Source: Pseudonocardia sp. HH130629-09 (lineage in GTDB: Bacteria; Actinomycetota; Actinomycetes; Mycobacteriales; Pseudonocardiaceae). Taken from it: a stretch of 64,000 nucleotides of DNA. The position numbers and the translations under genes are program-made. The stretch spans positions 5,332,001 to 5,396,000 of the forward strand of contig NZ_CP011868.1 in the NCBI RefSeq assembly GCF_001294645.1. Direction: 5' to 3'. Shown piece after piece: positions 8,103 through 16,071 of this stretch. The notes under the pieces were generated by a model. It did no database searches, was not told the DNA's origin, and worked only from the letters and a program-made list of their open reading frames with translations. The first letter of the stretch is position 1, and every line of letters begins with the position of its first letter.

Positions 8103-9626
8103 TCACAGCACGCGATGGAGTGTCCGGAATCCGTCGGCGTCGGGGGTGCCGGGCTCGCCGTAGCCCGCGCGGGCGAACAGCCGGGCCGAGGCGTCGTTGC
8201 CGGTGTGCACGACGGCGGTCACCGGGGTCCCGGCGCCGGTCCGGGCCCGCAGCGCGTCCTCCCCGGCCCGCAGCATGGGCAGGGCCAGCCCCTCGCCACG
8301 GCGCTCCGGGGCGACGGTGATCGAGACCTCCCAGCCGCTCCCGTCCCGGTCCCAGCGGACGGTGCCGATCGTCCCCCGGGCGTCGGCGACGACCAGGAGC
8401 AGCCGGTCGTCGCGGTCCAGCGAGCCGGCGAGCCAGCGGCGGTGGGTGGCGAGGTCGACCGCGTCGTGGCTGCGTGACCAGCGACGGGTGTCGGGGTCGT
8501 TGCGCCAGGCCAGGAGCAGCTCGGCGTCGCCGGGACCGGCGGGGCGGGCCCGGACCACCCGGGCGAGGACCCGGCCCTCGGCGGCGACGCGTGCCTCCCG
8601 GCCACCGGACGTCCCCACCGCGGCGGCCACGGCGTCGACGACCCGGCCGGCGCCCTCGCCGTCGACGACGGTCGCGGCCCGGTCGGCGAGCGCGGCGCGG
8701 TCGTGCGGGCTGGTCAGCAGGGCGTGCAGCACGGCCGCGGTGGCGGCCGGGTCGGCGAGGTCCGCGGTCCCGCCCAGCCCGGCGGCGGCCCCGGCGTCGA
8801 CGACGGTCCGGTAGCCCTCGGTCTGGTTGTCCGCGGCCCGGACCAGCGCCATCGGGACACCCACGCAGCACAGCTCCCACACCGTCGTCCCGGCCGCGCT
8901 GACGACGAGGTCGGCCTCGGCCATCGCGGCGGGCAGGTCGGGCAGCGGCGGCACCGCCCGGAACGTGGCCGGCCCGTCGGCGGGCAGGTCGAGGGGCCGC
9001 CCACCGGGGACGACGACGTCGACCTCGGCGGCGACGTCCGCGGCGGCGAGGGCGGCGACCGCCCGGGGCAGCAGCCCGGCGGCGTCGGTCCCGCCCATGA
9101 CGACCAGCACGCGGGGCGGCCCGGTGCCGGGGGCGTCGGCGGCCCGCAGGGCCCGCCGGGTGCGGGCACGGCGGACGGTCAGCCGCAGCGGGGCGTAGCC
9201 GGGGCCGCGGAGCAGGACGGGGGAGCCGTCGTCGGGGCGGGGGTGGTCCTCGGCTCCCATGTTCGGGTCGACCACCACGTCACCGGGACGCCGGCCGGTC
9301 GCGAAGTCCTCCACGGTGGACAGCACGACCCCGGCGTCGTTCAGGGCCGGGCGCAGGTCGTCGCCGAGCAGGTAGTGGTCGACGTGCACGGCGTCGATCC
9401 GGTGCTCACGGGCCAGCGCTGCGAGCCCGCCGGCGGTGTCGGCCGGGGGCAGGACGGGGCCGGGCTCCCGGACCAGCCCGGACCACAGCCAGCCCAGCCC
9501 GTCGAGCCGGCCCGACCAGAACACCTCGTGCCCGGACAGCAGCGCCGCCTCGGCGACCGCGGCACACCGCACCGCGTGCCCCACCCCCGTCGACGGTCCG
9601 GCGTCGCAGCGCAGCAGCAGACGCAT
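8103..9626 (-). CDS. pseG: Bifunctional PseG-PseH: UDP-sugar hydrolase fused to GNAT acetyltransferase
   Basis: A 507-residue fusion. Residues 1 to about 345 are PseG (GT-B fold), which removes UDP from UDP-2,4-diacetamido-2,4,6-trideoxy-beta-L-altropyranose. It has the N-terminal catalytic motif STGVGHAVRC with His17, the VVMGGTD strand and SAAGTTVWELCCVGVP for nucleotide binding. Residues from about 365 to the end form a GNAT domain (AELLLAWRNDPDTRRW, VAPERRGEGLALPML) that fits PseH, the 4-amino N-acetyltransferase; no separate pseH is present. ATG 9626 has GAGGGG 8 nt upstream; GTG 9635, which overlaps the pseF stop, is an alternative. It lies directly behind pseF and is probably co-transcribed. 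Confidence 0.9.
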   Translation of the reverse strand: MRLLLRCDAGPSTGVGHAVRCAAVAEAALLSGHEVFWSGRLDGLGWLWSGLVREPGPVLPPADTAGGLAALAREHRIDAVHVDHYLLGDDLRPALNDAGVVLSTVEDFATGRRPGDVVVDPNMGAEDHPRPDDGSPVLLRGPGYAPLRLTVRRARTRRALRAADAPGTGPPRVLVVMGGTDAAGLLPRAVAALAAADVAAEVDVVVPGGRPLDLPADGPATFRAVPPLPDLPAAMAEADLVVSAAGTTVWELCCVGVPMALVRAADNQTEGYRTVVDAGAAAGLGGTADLADPAATAAVLHALLTSPHDRAALADRAATVVDGEGAGRVVDAVAAAVGTSGGREARVAAEGRVLARVVRARPAGPGDAELLLAWRNDPDTRRWSRSHDAVDLATHRRWLAGSLDRDDRLLLVVADARGTIGTVRWDRDGSGWEVSITVAPERRGEGLALPMLRAGEDALRARTGAGTPVTAVVHTGNDASARLFARAGYGEPGTPDADGFRTLHRVL

Positions 9627-9631
9627 CCCGC

Positions 9632-10357
9632 TCACCCCTCGGCGAGGGACTTCTGACGGACGTGCGCGTTGCGCTCCACCAGGTCCGGCCGCGACCGCAG
9701 CACGTCGACGACCGCCCGCCACCCGGTGCGCCCGTCCAGGGCCTCGACCAGCCCGGTCAGGGCGTGCAGGTCGTCGACGGTGTCCAGGGTGACGCGCAGG
9801 TCGTCGGCGGCCGGGGCGACGACGAGCCCGAGGCAGCGGAACCGATCCGGGTCTCCGTAGAGGCCGGAGGTCACGTGGATCCGGTCGTACCCGGTCGCGG
9901 TGCCGGCCAGCGCGCGCAGCGCGTCGACGCGGGCGAGTTCGACGTCCAGGCCGCGCGGCAGGGTGCGTACCAGGGTGGTGGCGACGTAGTCCTGCTCCGG
10001 CGCGGACCGCCAGGTCGCGGCGACCAGCGACACCAGCGCCGGGTCGAGCAGCGGGCAGTCCGCCGTCAGGCGCACCACGGCGTCGCAGGGGTGCTCGTCG
10101 ACGGCCTGCACGAAGCGGGCCAGCACGTCGTCCTCGGAGCCGCGCACCACCGGGACGCCGATCGTCGCGGCGCGCTCGGCCACGGCGTCGTCCCCCGGGG
10201 CGGTCGAGGTCGCGACCACGACCCGGTCGACGCCGGAGGCGGCTCGGGCGGCCGTGACCACCCGGTCGAGCACCGGTGTGCCTCCGAGATCGGTGAGCAC
10301 CTTGCCCGGGAGCCGCGTCGACCCCGTCCGCGCCTGGATGACCGCGTTGACCCGCAC
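9632..10357 (-). CDS. pseF: CMP-pseudaminic acid cytidylyltransferase PseF
   Basis: A 241-residue SpsF/PseF-type nucleotidyltransferase that activates pseudaminic acid with CTP. The N-terminal VIQARTGSTRLPGKVL is the family signature. It is followed by VVATSTAPGDDAV, VRLTADCPLLDP, which carries metal-binding aspartates, and LRVTLDTVDDL. GTG 10357 places the signature at the N-terminus as in relatives. ATG codons at 10396 and 10399 are in frame and would add 13-14 residues; neither has a good ribosome site. It is divergent from pseB, so the gap 10358-10435 should hold promoters for both directions. Confidence 0.85.
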   Translation of the reverse strand: MRVNAVIQARTGSTRLPGKVLTDLGGTPVLDRVVTAARAASGVDRVVVATSTAPGDDAVAERAATIGVPVVRGSEDDVLARFVQAVDEHPCDAVVRLTADCPLLDPALVSLVAATWRSAPEQDYVATTLVRTLPRGLDVELARVDALRALAGTATGYDRIHVTSGLYGDPDRFRCLGLVVAPAADDLRVTLDTVDDLHALTGLVEALDGRTGWRAVVDVLRSRPDLVERNAHVRQKSLAEG

Positions 10358-10435
10358 CCGTACCTGCTTCGATTCGTCCGATCGATCGCGTGCCATCATG
10401 CCGGGCGGACGAGATTCCGCAGATCTGGAGGCGTG

Positions 10436-11419
10436 ATGTCGGTACTCAAGGGCTCGTCGGTCCTGGTCACGGGCGGGACGGGGTCCTTCGGGAAGGCCTT
10501 CGTCCGCACCCTGCTCGACCGTTACGAGCCGCGCCGGCTGGTGATCCTCTCGCGCGACGAGCTCAAGCAGTACGAGTGCCGGTCGCTGTTCGACAACGAC
10601 CCGCGGCTGCGCTGGTTCCTCGGTGACGTCCGGGACCAGCCGCGACTGCGCCGCGCGATGCACGGCGTCGACCACGTCGTGCACGCCGCCGCGCTCAAGC
10701 AGGTGGACACGGCCGAGTACAACCCGTTCGAGTTCATCCGGACCAACGTCGAGGGCTCGCAGAACGTCGTCGAGGCCGCGATCGACGCCGGGGTGAAGAA
10801 GGTCGTCGCGCTGTCCACGGACAAGGCGTCGAGCCCGATCAACCTCTACGGCGCCACCAAGCTGTGCGCCGACCGGCTGTTCGTGAGCGCGAACCACTAC
10901 GCCGCCGCCTACGAGACCCGGTTCGCCGTGGTCCGCTACGGCAACGTGCTGGGCAGCCGCGGGTCGGTCGTCCCGCTGTTCAAGAAGCTCGCCGCCGACG
11001 GCCAGTCGCTGCCGATCACCGACAAGCGGATGACCCGGTTCTGGATCACCCTGCCGGACGCGGTGCAGTTCGTCATCGACTCCTTCGACGCGATGCAGGG
11101 CGGGGAGTTGTACGTGCCGCGCATCCCGTCGATGCGGATGACCGACCTCGCCGAGGCCATCGCCCCCGGCGCCGCGACCCACGAGATCGGGATCCGGCCG
11201 GGGGAGAAGCTGCACGAGGAGATGATCGCCGCGGACGACTCGCGGCGGACCCTCAAGCTGGCCGACCGCTACGTCGTGGAGCCCTACATCGCGGGCTGGG
11301 GCTACACCTCCCCGGCCGACGGTGAGCCGGTCCCGGACGGGCAGGCCTACCGGTCGGACACCAACGACCTGTGGCTCTCGCCCGAGCAGCTGCGCGCGAT
11401 GGTCGAGGCGCTCGACTGA
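10436..11419 (+). CDS. pseB: UDP-GlcNAc 4,6-dehydratase (inverting) PseB
   Basis: A 327-residue extended SDR and first enzyme of the pseudaminic pathway; it converts UDP-GlcNAc to the 4-keto-6-deoxy L-sugar. The NAD-binding loop VTGGTGSFGKAF, catalytic TDKASSPINLYGATK and RFWITLPDAV are typical of PseB. ATG 10436 is preceded by TGGAGGCG. It starts the plus-strand group pseB-pseC-flippase, with 13 and 7 nt gaps. The partner enzymes on the other strand share the promoter region. Confidence 0.94.
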   Translation: MSVLKGSSVLVTGGTGSFGKAFVRTLLDRYEPRRLVILSRDELKQYECRSLFDNDPRLRWFLGDVRDQPRLRRAMHGVDHVVHAAALKQVDTAEYNPFEFIRTNVEGSQNVVEAAIDAGVKKVVALSTDKASSPINLYGATKLCADRLFVSANHYAAAYETRFAVVRYGNVLGSRGSVVPLFKKLAADGQSLPITDKRMTRFWITLPDAVQFVIDSFDAMQGGELYVPRIPSMRMTDLAEAIAPGAATHEIGIRPGEKLHEEMIAADDSRRTLKLADRYVVEPYIAGWGYTSPADGEPVPDGQAYRSDTNDLWLSPEQLRAMVEALD

Positions 11420-11432
11420 TGGGCGGCGCCTG

Positions 11433-12563
11433 ATGCTCCCCTACGGCCGGCAGTCGATCTCGTCGGAGGACGTCGAGGCGGTCACGGCGGTCCTGGGGAC
11501 CGACTGGTTGACCACCGGCCCGGCCGTGACCCGGTTCGAGGACGACCTCGCGGCCGTCTGCGGGAACCCGGCGGTGGCCGTGACCAGCGGGACCGCGGCG
11601 CTGCACGTCGCCTACGCCGCGGCCGGGGTCGGCCCGGGCCAGGACGTGGTGGTCGCCCCGCTGACCTTCGTCGCGACGGCGAGCGCCGCGGCACTGCTCG
11701 GCGCGGACGTCGTGTTCGCCGACGTCAGCCCGGACACCGGGAACCTCGACCCGGACGCGGCGAAGGCCGCGCTGACACCGAACACGACCGTCGTGGCCGG
11801 GGTCGACTACGCGGGCCACCCGATCGACGCGGGACCGCTGCGGTCGCTGGCACACGACGTCGGCGCCCTGCTGCTGGAGGACGCCGCGCACTCCGTGGGC
11901 GGCACCTGGCACGGCCGCCCGGTCGGCGACCTGGCCGACCTGACCACGCTGAGCTTCTTCCCGACCAAGAACCTCACCACCGCCGAGGGCGGCGCGGTCG
12001 TGTCCCCGCGCCCGGACCTCGTCGCGGGCGCCCGGTCGTTCCGCAACCACGGCCTCGTCCGCGACAAGGACGCGCAGCGCTTCCCCGACGAGGGGCCGTG
12101 GCACCAGGAGGTGCACGCGTTCGGGCTGAACTACCGGCTACCCGACCTGCTCGCCGCGCTCGGGTCCTCCCAGCTCACCCGGCTGGCGGCGTTCACCGCG
12201 CGGCGCAGGGAGATCCACGCCCGCTACGACGCCGCGCTCGCCGACGTGCCCGAGGTCCGCACCCCGGTCCGCCGCGACGGCGCCGATCCCGCCTGGCACC
12301 TCTACCCGCTGCGCGTGCTCGACGGCCGCCGCCGCGCGCTGTTCGAGCACCTGCGCGAGCACGGCATCGGGGTGCAGGTCAACTACATCCCCGCCTACTG
12401 GCACCCGGTGTTCGCCGACCTCGGCTATCGCCGCGGCCTGTGCCCGAACGCCGAGGAGTACTACTCCCAGCAGATCTCGCTGCCGCTGTTCCCCGATCTC
12501 GCCGACGCCGACGTCGACCGGATCGCGGGCCTGGTGCGGGAGTTCTTCGGGCACTCGGCGTGA
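11433..12563 (+). CDS. pseC: UDP-4-keto-6-deoxy-AltNAc aminotransferase PseC
   Basis: A 376-residue DegT/DnrJ/EryC1 aminotransferase that adds the 4-amino group in the pseudaminic pathway. It opens with MLPYGRQSISSEDVEAV, followed by SGTAALHVAY, the aspartate-containing LLLEDAAHSVGG and the PLP-binding Lys179 in FFPTKNLTTAEGG. The PseC-type end is seen in NYIPAYWHPVF and QQISLPLFPDL. It follows pseB directly and should be translated from the same transcript. Confidence 0.94.
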   Translation: MLPYGRQSISSEDVEAVTAVLGTDWLTTGPAVTRFEDDLAAVCGNPAVAVTSGTAALHVAYAAAGVGPGQDVVVAPLTFVATASAAALLGADVVFADVSPDTGNLDPDAAKAALTPNTTVVAGVDYAGHPIDAGPLRSLAHDVGALLLEDAAHSVGGTWHGRPVGDLADLTTLSFFPTKNLTTAEGGAVVSPRPDLVAGARSFRNHGLVRDKDAQRFPDEGPWHQEVHAFGLNYRLPDLLAALGSSQLTRLAAFTARRREIHARYDAALADVPEVRTPVRRDGADPAWHLYPLRVLDGRRRALFEHLREHGIGVQVNYIPAYWHPVFADLGYRRGLCPNAEEYYSQQISLPLFPDLADADVDRIAGLVREFFGHSA

Positions 12564-12570
12564 GCGCGGG

Positions 12571-13980
12571 GTGAGCGCCGTGGACGCCAGCCGGGAGGTG
12601 CTCGGGCGCGGCTCGCTCTACACGCTGGGCAGCGTCGCCCCGATCCTGGCGAACGTCGTCGTCACCCCGTTCGTGACCCGGCTGCTGGGCGACGCCGAGT
12701 ACGGCGTCGTCGCCGTCGGGCTGATCCTCGTGCAGGTCGGCGCCATGGTCGTCGGGTTCGGCCTGGCGTCGTCGATCACCCGGCACGGGATCCTGGAGAG
12801 CTCGGGCACCGACGGCGCGCGGGCGCTGGTGCTGCAGGGCAGCGCCCTGTCGCTGGCGGTGGTCGTGCTCGCGGTGCTGGCCGGCCCGTGGTGGAGCCTG
12901 CCGGTGCTGTCGGTGCCGTGGCGCGCCGGGCTGGTGTTCGCCGGGCTCGCCGCCGCCGGCTTCGTGGTGGTGCTCAACGCCCAGGCGTTCCTGCGGGTGC
13001 AGGACCGGCCGGTGCCGTTCGTCGTCATGTCCGGAGTGGCGACGCTCGGCGGACCGCTCGCCGGGCTCGCGCTCGTCGCGTGGCGGGCGAGCGACGCCGA
13101 CGACTACCTGTTCGGCCTGCTGCTCGGCTACCTGGCGGCCGCGGTGATCGGGCTCGCGCTGGCCCTGCGCGGTGGCCGCCCGCGTACTGCGCGGGGCGAC
13201 TTCGGCCGGGCGCTGCGGATCGGGCTGCCCGCCGTCCCGCACCTGGTTGCGCTGCTGCTCGTGCAGAACGCGCTCGTCCTGATCGTCAGCCGGTACTTCG
13301 GGGTCGCCGACGGCGGACGCATGCAGATCGCGCTGCTCCTCGGCTCCGCCCCCGCCATGATCGTCTCCGCGCTGAACAACGCCTGGGCGCCGGTCATCTA
13401 CCGGACCGCCCCCGATGCCCGCGGCGCCGCGCTGGAACGCACCGCCCGCGACGTCGGCGTCGTCACCGCCGCACTGGCAGGCGGGGTCGCGCTGCTCGCC
13501 CCGTTCCTGCTGCGGATCCTCGCCCCGGCCTCGTTCGCCCCCGAACAGCTGGTGCCGGTCACCGCGGTCGCGACGCTCGGCGCCGTGGTCAGCGTCGTCT
13601 ACCTGGCCAACGTGCACCTGGTGTTCGCGTCCGGCCGCAGCGGCGGGCTCGCCCTCGCGAGCCCGGTCAGCCTGGTGCTCGGGGTGGTCGCGGCGGTGCT
13701 GCTCGCCCGGACCGGGTCGCTGACCGCGGTCGCCGCCGGGTTCCCACTCATCTATCTGGCCCTGGCGGCCGGGACGTCGCTGCTGCGCCGCCGGGTGTCG
13801 CCGACCCGCTGGCGGGAGGCGGTGCTGGCAGGGCCGCTGGCCGCCGGCGTCGTCGTGTGCGGGGCCGGGGTGCTGCTGCCGTCCGAGGGCGTGCTGTGGC
13901 TGTCGGTGCGGTTCGTGCTGGCTGCGCTGCTCGGGGTGGCGCTGCTGGTGCTGGTGCGCCGGATCTTCCGACCGTCATGA
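12571..13980 (+). CDS. Wzx-like polysaccharide flippase
   Basis: A 469-residue membrane protein with about 14 hydrophobic segments and the N-terminal polysaccharide-biosynthesis motif RGSLYTLGSVAPILANVVVTPFVTRLLG. It belongs to the MOP/Wzx-MurJ superfamily and probably flips a lipid-linked, pseudaminate-containing unit across the membrane. GTG 12571 follows the pseC stop by 7 nt. It is the last gene before a long intergenic dyad. The substrate is inferred from context. Confidence 0.87.
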   Translation: MSAVDASREVLGRGSLYTLGSVAPILANVVVTPFVTRLLGDAEYGVVAVGLILVQVGAMVVGFGLASSITRHGILESSGTDGARALVLQGSALSLAVVVLAVLAGPWWSLPVLSVPWRAGLVFAGLAAAGFVVVLNAQAFLRVQDRPVPFVVMSGVATLGGPLAGLALVAWRASDADDYLFGLLLGYLAAAVIGLALALRGGRPRTARGDFGRALRIGLPAVPHLVALLLVQNALVLIVSRYFGVADGGRMQIALLLGSAPAMIVSALNNAWAPVIYRTAPDARGAALERTARDVGVVTAALAGGVALLAPFLLRILAPASFAPEQLVPVTAVATLGAVVSVVYLANVHLVFASGRSGGLALASPVSLVLGVVAAVLLARTGSLTAVAAGFPLIYLALAAGTSLLRRRVSPTRWREAVLAGPLAAGVVVCGAGVLLPSEGVLWLSVRFVLAALLGVALLVLVRRIFRPS

Positions 13981-14042
13981 TCGCCGGGAGTGGAGCGCGG
14001 GGTGCAGTCGACTGCGTCCGCCGCTCCACTTCCGCCGATCAT
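13977..14042. terminator. Long imperfect inverted repeat, bidirectional terminator candidate
   Basis: The arms begin with ATGATCG at 13977-13983 and end with CGATCAT at 14036-14042. They share GTGGAGCG-type pairing with few mismatches over about 22 bp. The centre is the perfect palindrome GCAGTCGACTGC at 14004-14015. It lies exactly between the convergent flippase and glycosyltransferase-like genes and includes the flippase stop codon. Confidence 0.6.
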
Positions 14043-14044
14043 GG

Positions 14045-15112
14045 TCAGGCGTCGACGGGCTCCTCGGTCGTGACCGGAGTGGGCAGACCGCGCGGCAGCG
14101 GCTTCGGCAGCGCGGCCAGCGGGTGGCGCAGCCACAGCAGCGGGTTCGAGCTGCCCGCCGACATGGCCTGCGTGCTGGCCGCGGAGCGCTTCGTCAGCCC
14201 GAGCACCATCGCGGCCTTCGCCAGCGGCGACGCCGCGTAGTACTGCAGGCCGGGCCCGACGCTCGGTGCGCGGCCCCAGCCGAGCGCGGTGCGCAGCGCG
14301 GCGGGGTCGAGCAGGTGCTCGGCGCCGAGCTCGCGGCGGGCGAGCGCGGTCGCGGCCTCGTCGGCCTCCGTGGCGCCCACCTCGGGGCGGGCCCCGTCGG
14401 CGGGGTCGGCCGTGTGGAACTCCGGCCAGGTCGCGCGCAGCTCGTCCACCGCCGACGACGACTGCGCCCCGAACGTCAACGGGTCACCCCACACCGCGGC
14501 CGGGGTGCCGACGGCGGCCGCGTACAGCACGGCCGTCGACAGCCGGTTCGACGAGACCCGGCTCGCGTTCCCGACCAGGTGCATGATCCGCAGCAGGAAG
14601 TGCGGGTCGTCGCGCCGCCCGGCGGTGACGAGTGTGTGCCCGGCGTCGCGCCAGGCCGTGGTGATCTCGGGGTCGGTCATGTCCTCGTGGTGCAGGCACA
14701 CCGTCGAGGGGCCGTCGACCTTCGCGACCTGGCGGGCGAGGTCGGTGTGCGCGCCGGTCACGCGGACCAGCCGGGTGCCGTGGAACGGGACGAACACCGG
14801 CCCGAGCCGGTCCGACGGCGTCCACCCTTGCGCGCGCAGCAGCGCCTCCAGGTAGAGCACCGGGGCGCCGACCGGGGTGGTCGTGCGGTCCTCGTCGGTG
14901 GGGGACCAGCCGCGGCAGCCGTGCGACCACACCAGCAGGCGTCGCTGCCGGGGGTCGGTGCCGACCTTCGGGAAGTCCGCGAAGTGCGCGGCGACGGGCG
15001 AGACCGCCGTCCAGCCGTGCTGCAGGAGACCGGCGATGTGCCGGGGCCGGGACAGTCCGGCGTAGGCGGCGAGGACGGCCGAGTGGCCGTAGTAGTGGTT
15101 CTGGATGTCCAT
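14045..15112 (-). CDS. Putative GT-B glycosyltransferase, candidate pseudaminyltransferase
   Basis: A 355-residue soluble protein that I cannot assign to a named family. The late region GNASRVSSNRLSTAVLYAAAVGTPAAVWGDP resembles the donor-binding Rossmann half of capsule and surface-polysaccharide GT-B transferases, where an SN-x-x-S motif precedes a membrane-proximal helix. The N-terminal part (LLQHGW, LLVWSHGCRGW) also looks like a Rossmann domain. Its place at the end of a pse cluster next to a flippase makes it a good candidate for attaching pseudaminic acid. It is transcribed from TAGGAT at 15154-15149 with a leader of about 30 nt. Confidence 0.8.
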   Translation of the reverse strand: MDIQNHYYGHSAVLAAYAGLSRPRHIAGLLQHGWTAVSPVAAHFADFPKVGTDPRQRRLLVWSHGCRGWSPTDEDRTTTPVGAPVLYLEALLRAQGWTPSDRLGPVFVPFHGTRLVRVTGAHTDLARQVAKVDGPSTVCLHHEDMTDPEITTAWRDAGHTLVTAGRRDDPHFLLRIMHLVGNASRVSSNRLSTAVLYAAAVGTPAAVWGDPLTFGAQSSSAVDELRATWPEFHTADPADGARPEVGATEADEAATALARRELGAEHLLDPAALRTALGWGRAPSVGPGLQYYAASPLAKAAMVLGLTKRSAASTQAMSAGSSNPLLWLRHPLAALPKPLPRGLPTPVTTEEPVDA

Positions 15113-15148
15113 CGCCGTGCTCCGGGTCGTCGCTGGTGAGGCCGGGTG

Positions 15149-15177
15149 ATCCTAGCCAGGCGGCCGCTCGCTACCGT
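15149..15177. promoter_or_regulatory. Divergent -10 boxes between two glycosyltransferase genes
   Basis: TAGGAT lies on the minus strand (15154-15149) for the gene at 14045-15112. TACCGT lies on the plus strand (15172-15177), 6 nt before GTG 15184. The plus-strand box again suggests leaderless transcription. Confidence 0.45.
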
Positions 15178-15183
15178 CGGTGC

Positions 15184-16071
15184 GTGCCGGTCGACGTGAT
15201 GCTGCCCTTCTACGGCGACCCGGAGCTGCTGCGTCGCGCGGTCCGCAGCGTGCAGGAGCAGCGCCGCACCGACTGGCGGCTCACCGTCGTCGACGACGGC
15301 TACCCCGACGACACGATCGGCCCCTGGTTCGCGGGCCTGGGCGACGACCGGATCCGGTACCGCCGCAACCCCGAGCGGCTCGGCGCACAGCCGAACAACC
15401 GGCGCTGCATCGACGCGGTCGAGCGGCCGTACTTCGTGATGATGGGCGCCGACGACCTGATGGAGCCCGACTACCTCGACACCGTCCTCGCGCTGCACGA
15501 GCGCTGGCCCGACACCGCGGTGGTGCAGCCGGGCGTCGCCGTGATGGACGCCGACGACCGTCCGGTCCGCCCGCTCGCCGACCGGGTCAAGGCGCTGCTC
15601 GCGCCGTCCGGATCGGGCCCGCGCCCGGTCGGCGGCGAGGACCTGCTGGTGAGCCTGCTGCGGGGGAACTGGCTCTACAACCCGTCGCTGTGCTGGCGGA
15701 CCGATGCGGTGCGGCGGGTCACGATGCCGGAGTCCGCGGACGTGTTCGACCTGGCGCTGCCGGTCGCGGTGATCGCCGACGGCGGCACGATCGTCGTCGA
15801 CGACCACGTCTGCTTCCACTACCGGCGCCACCGCTCCAGCGACTCGGGGTCGGGCGCCCTCGCCGGGATCCGGTTCGCCGAGGAGCGCCGCTACTTCGCG
15901 GCCGAGGCGGACCGGATGGACGCCCGGGGGCTGCCCCGGGCCGCTCGCGCCGCCCGCGCTCACGTGTCGTCGCGGCTCAACGCCGCCGTCCAGCTGCCCG
16001 GGGCGGTGCTGCGCCGCGACGCCGCCGCGCTGCGCGCCCTCGGCGGGCACGTGCTGGGGCGCCTCAGCTGA
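15184..16071 (+). CDS. Family 2 glycosyltransferase
   Basis: A 295-residue GT-A enzyme. It opens with VDVMLPFYGDPELLRRAVRS and LTVVDDGYPDD, where the Asp pair holds the nucleotide. The acceptor-side motif YFVMMGADDLMEPDYL contains an ADD variant of DxD. No membrane segments are evident, so it should act on the cytoplasmic face. It probably builds the glycan unit of the pse cluster. The 3' end overlaps the convergent AftB-like gene by 8 bp. GTG 15184 is chosen from the TACCGT box 6 nt upstream. Confidence 0.87.
   Translation: MPVDVMLPFYGDPELLRRAVRSVQEQRRTDWRLTVVDDGYPDDTIGPWFAGLGDDRIRYRRNPERLGAQPNNRRCIDAVERPYFVMMGADDLMEPDYLDTVLALHERWPDTAVVQPGVAVMDADDRPVRPLADRVKALLAPSGSGPRPVGGEDLLVSLLRGNWLYNPSLCWRTDAVRRVTMPESADVFDLALPVAVIADGGTIVVDDHVCFHYRRHRSSDSGSGALAGIRFAEERRYFAAEADRMDARGLPRAARAARAHVSSRLNAAVQLPGAVLRRDAAALRALGGHVLGRLS

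Noticed and set aside
9633..9635. GTG start for pseG in a GTGA overlap with pseF
   Set aside because: ATG 9626 has a better placed GAGGGG and gives the usual PseG N-terminus; the GTG remains possible.
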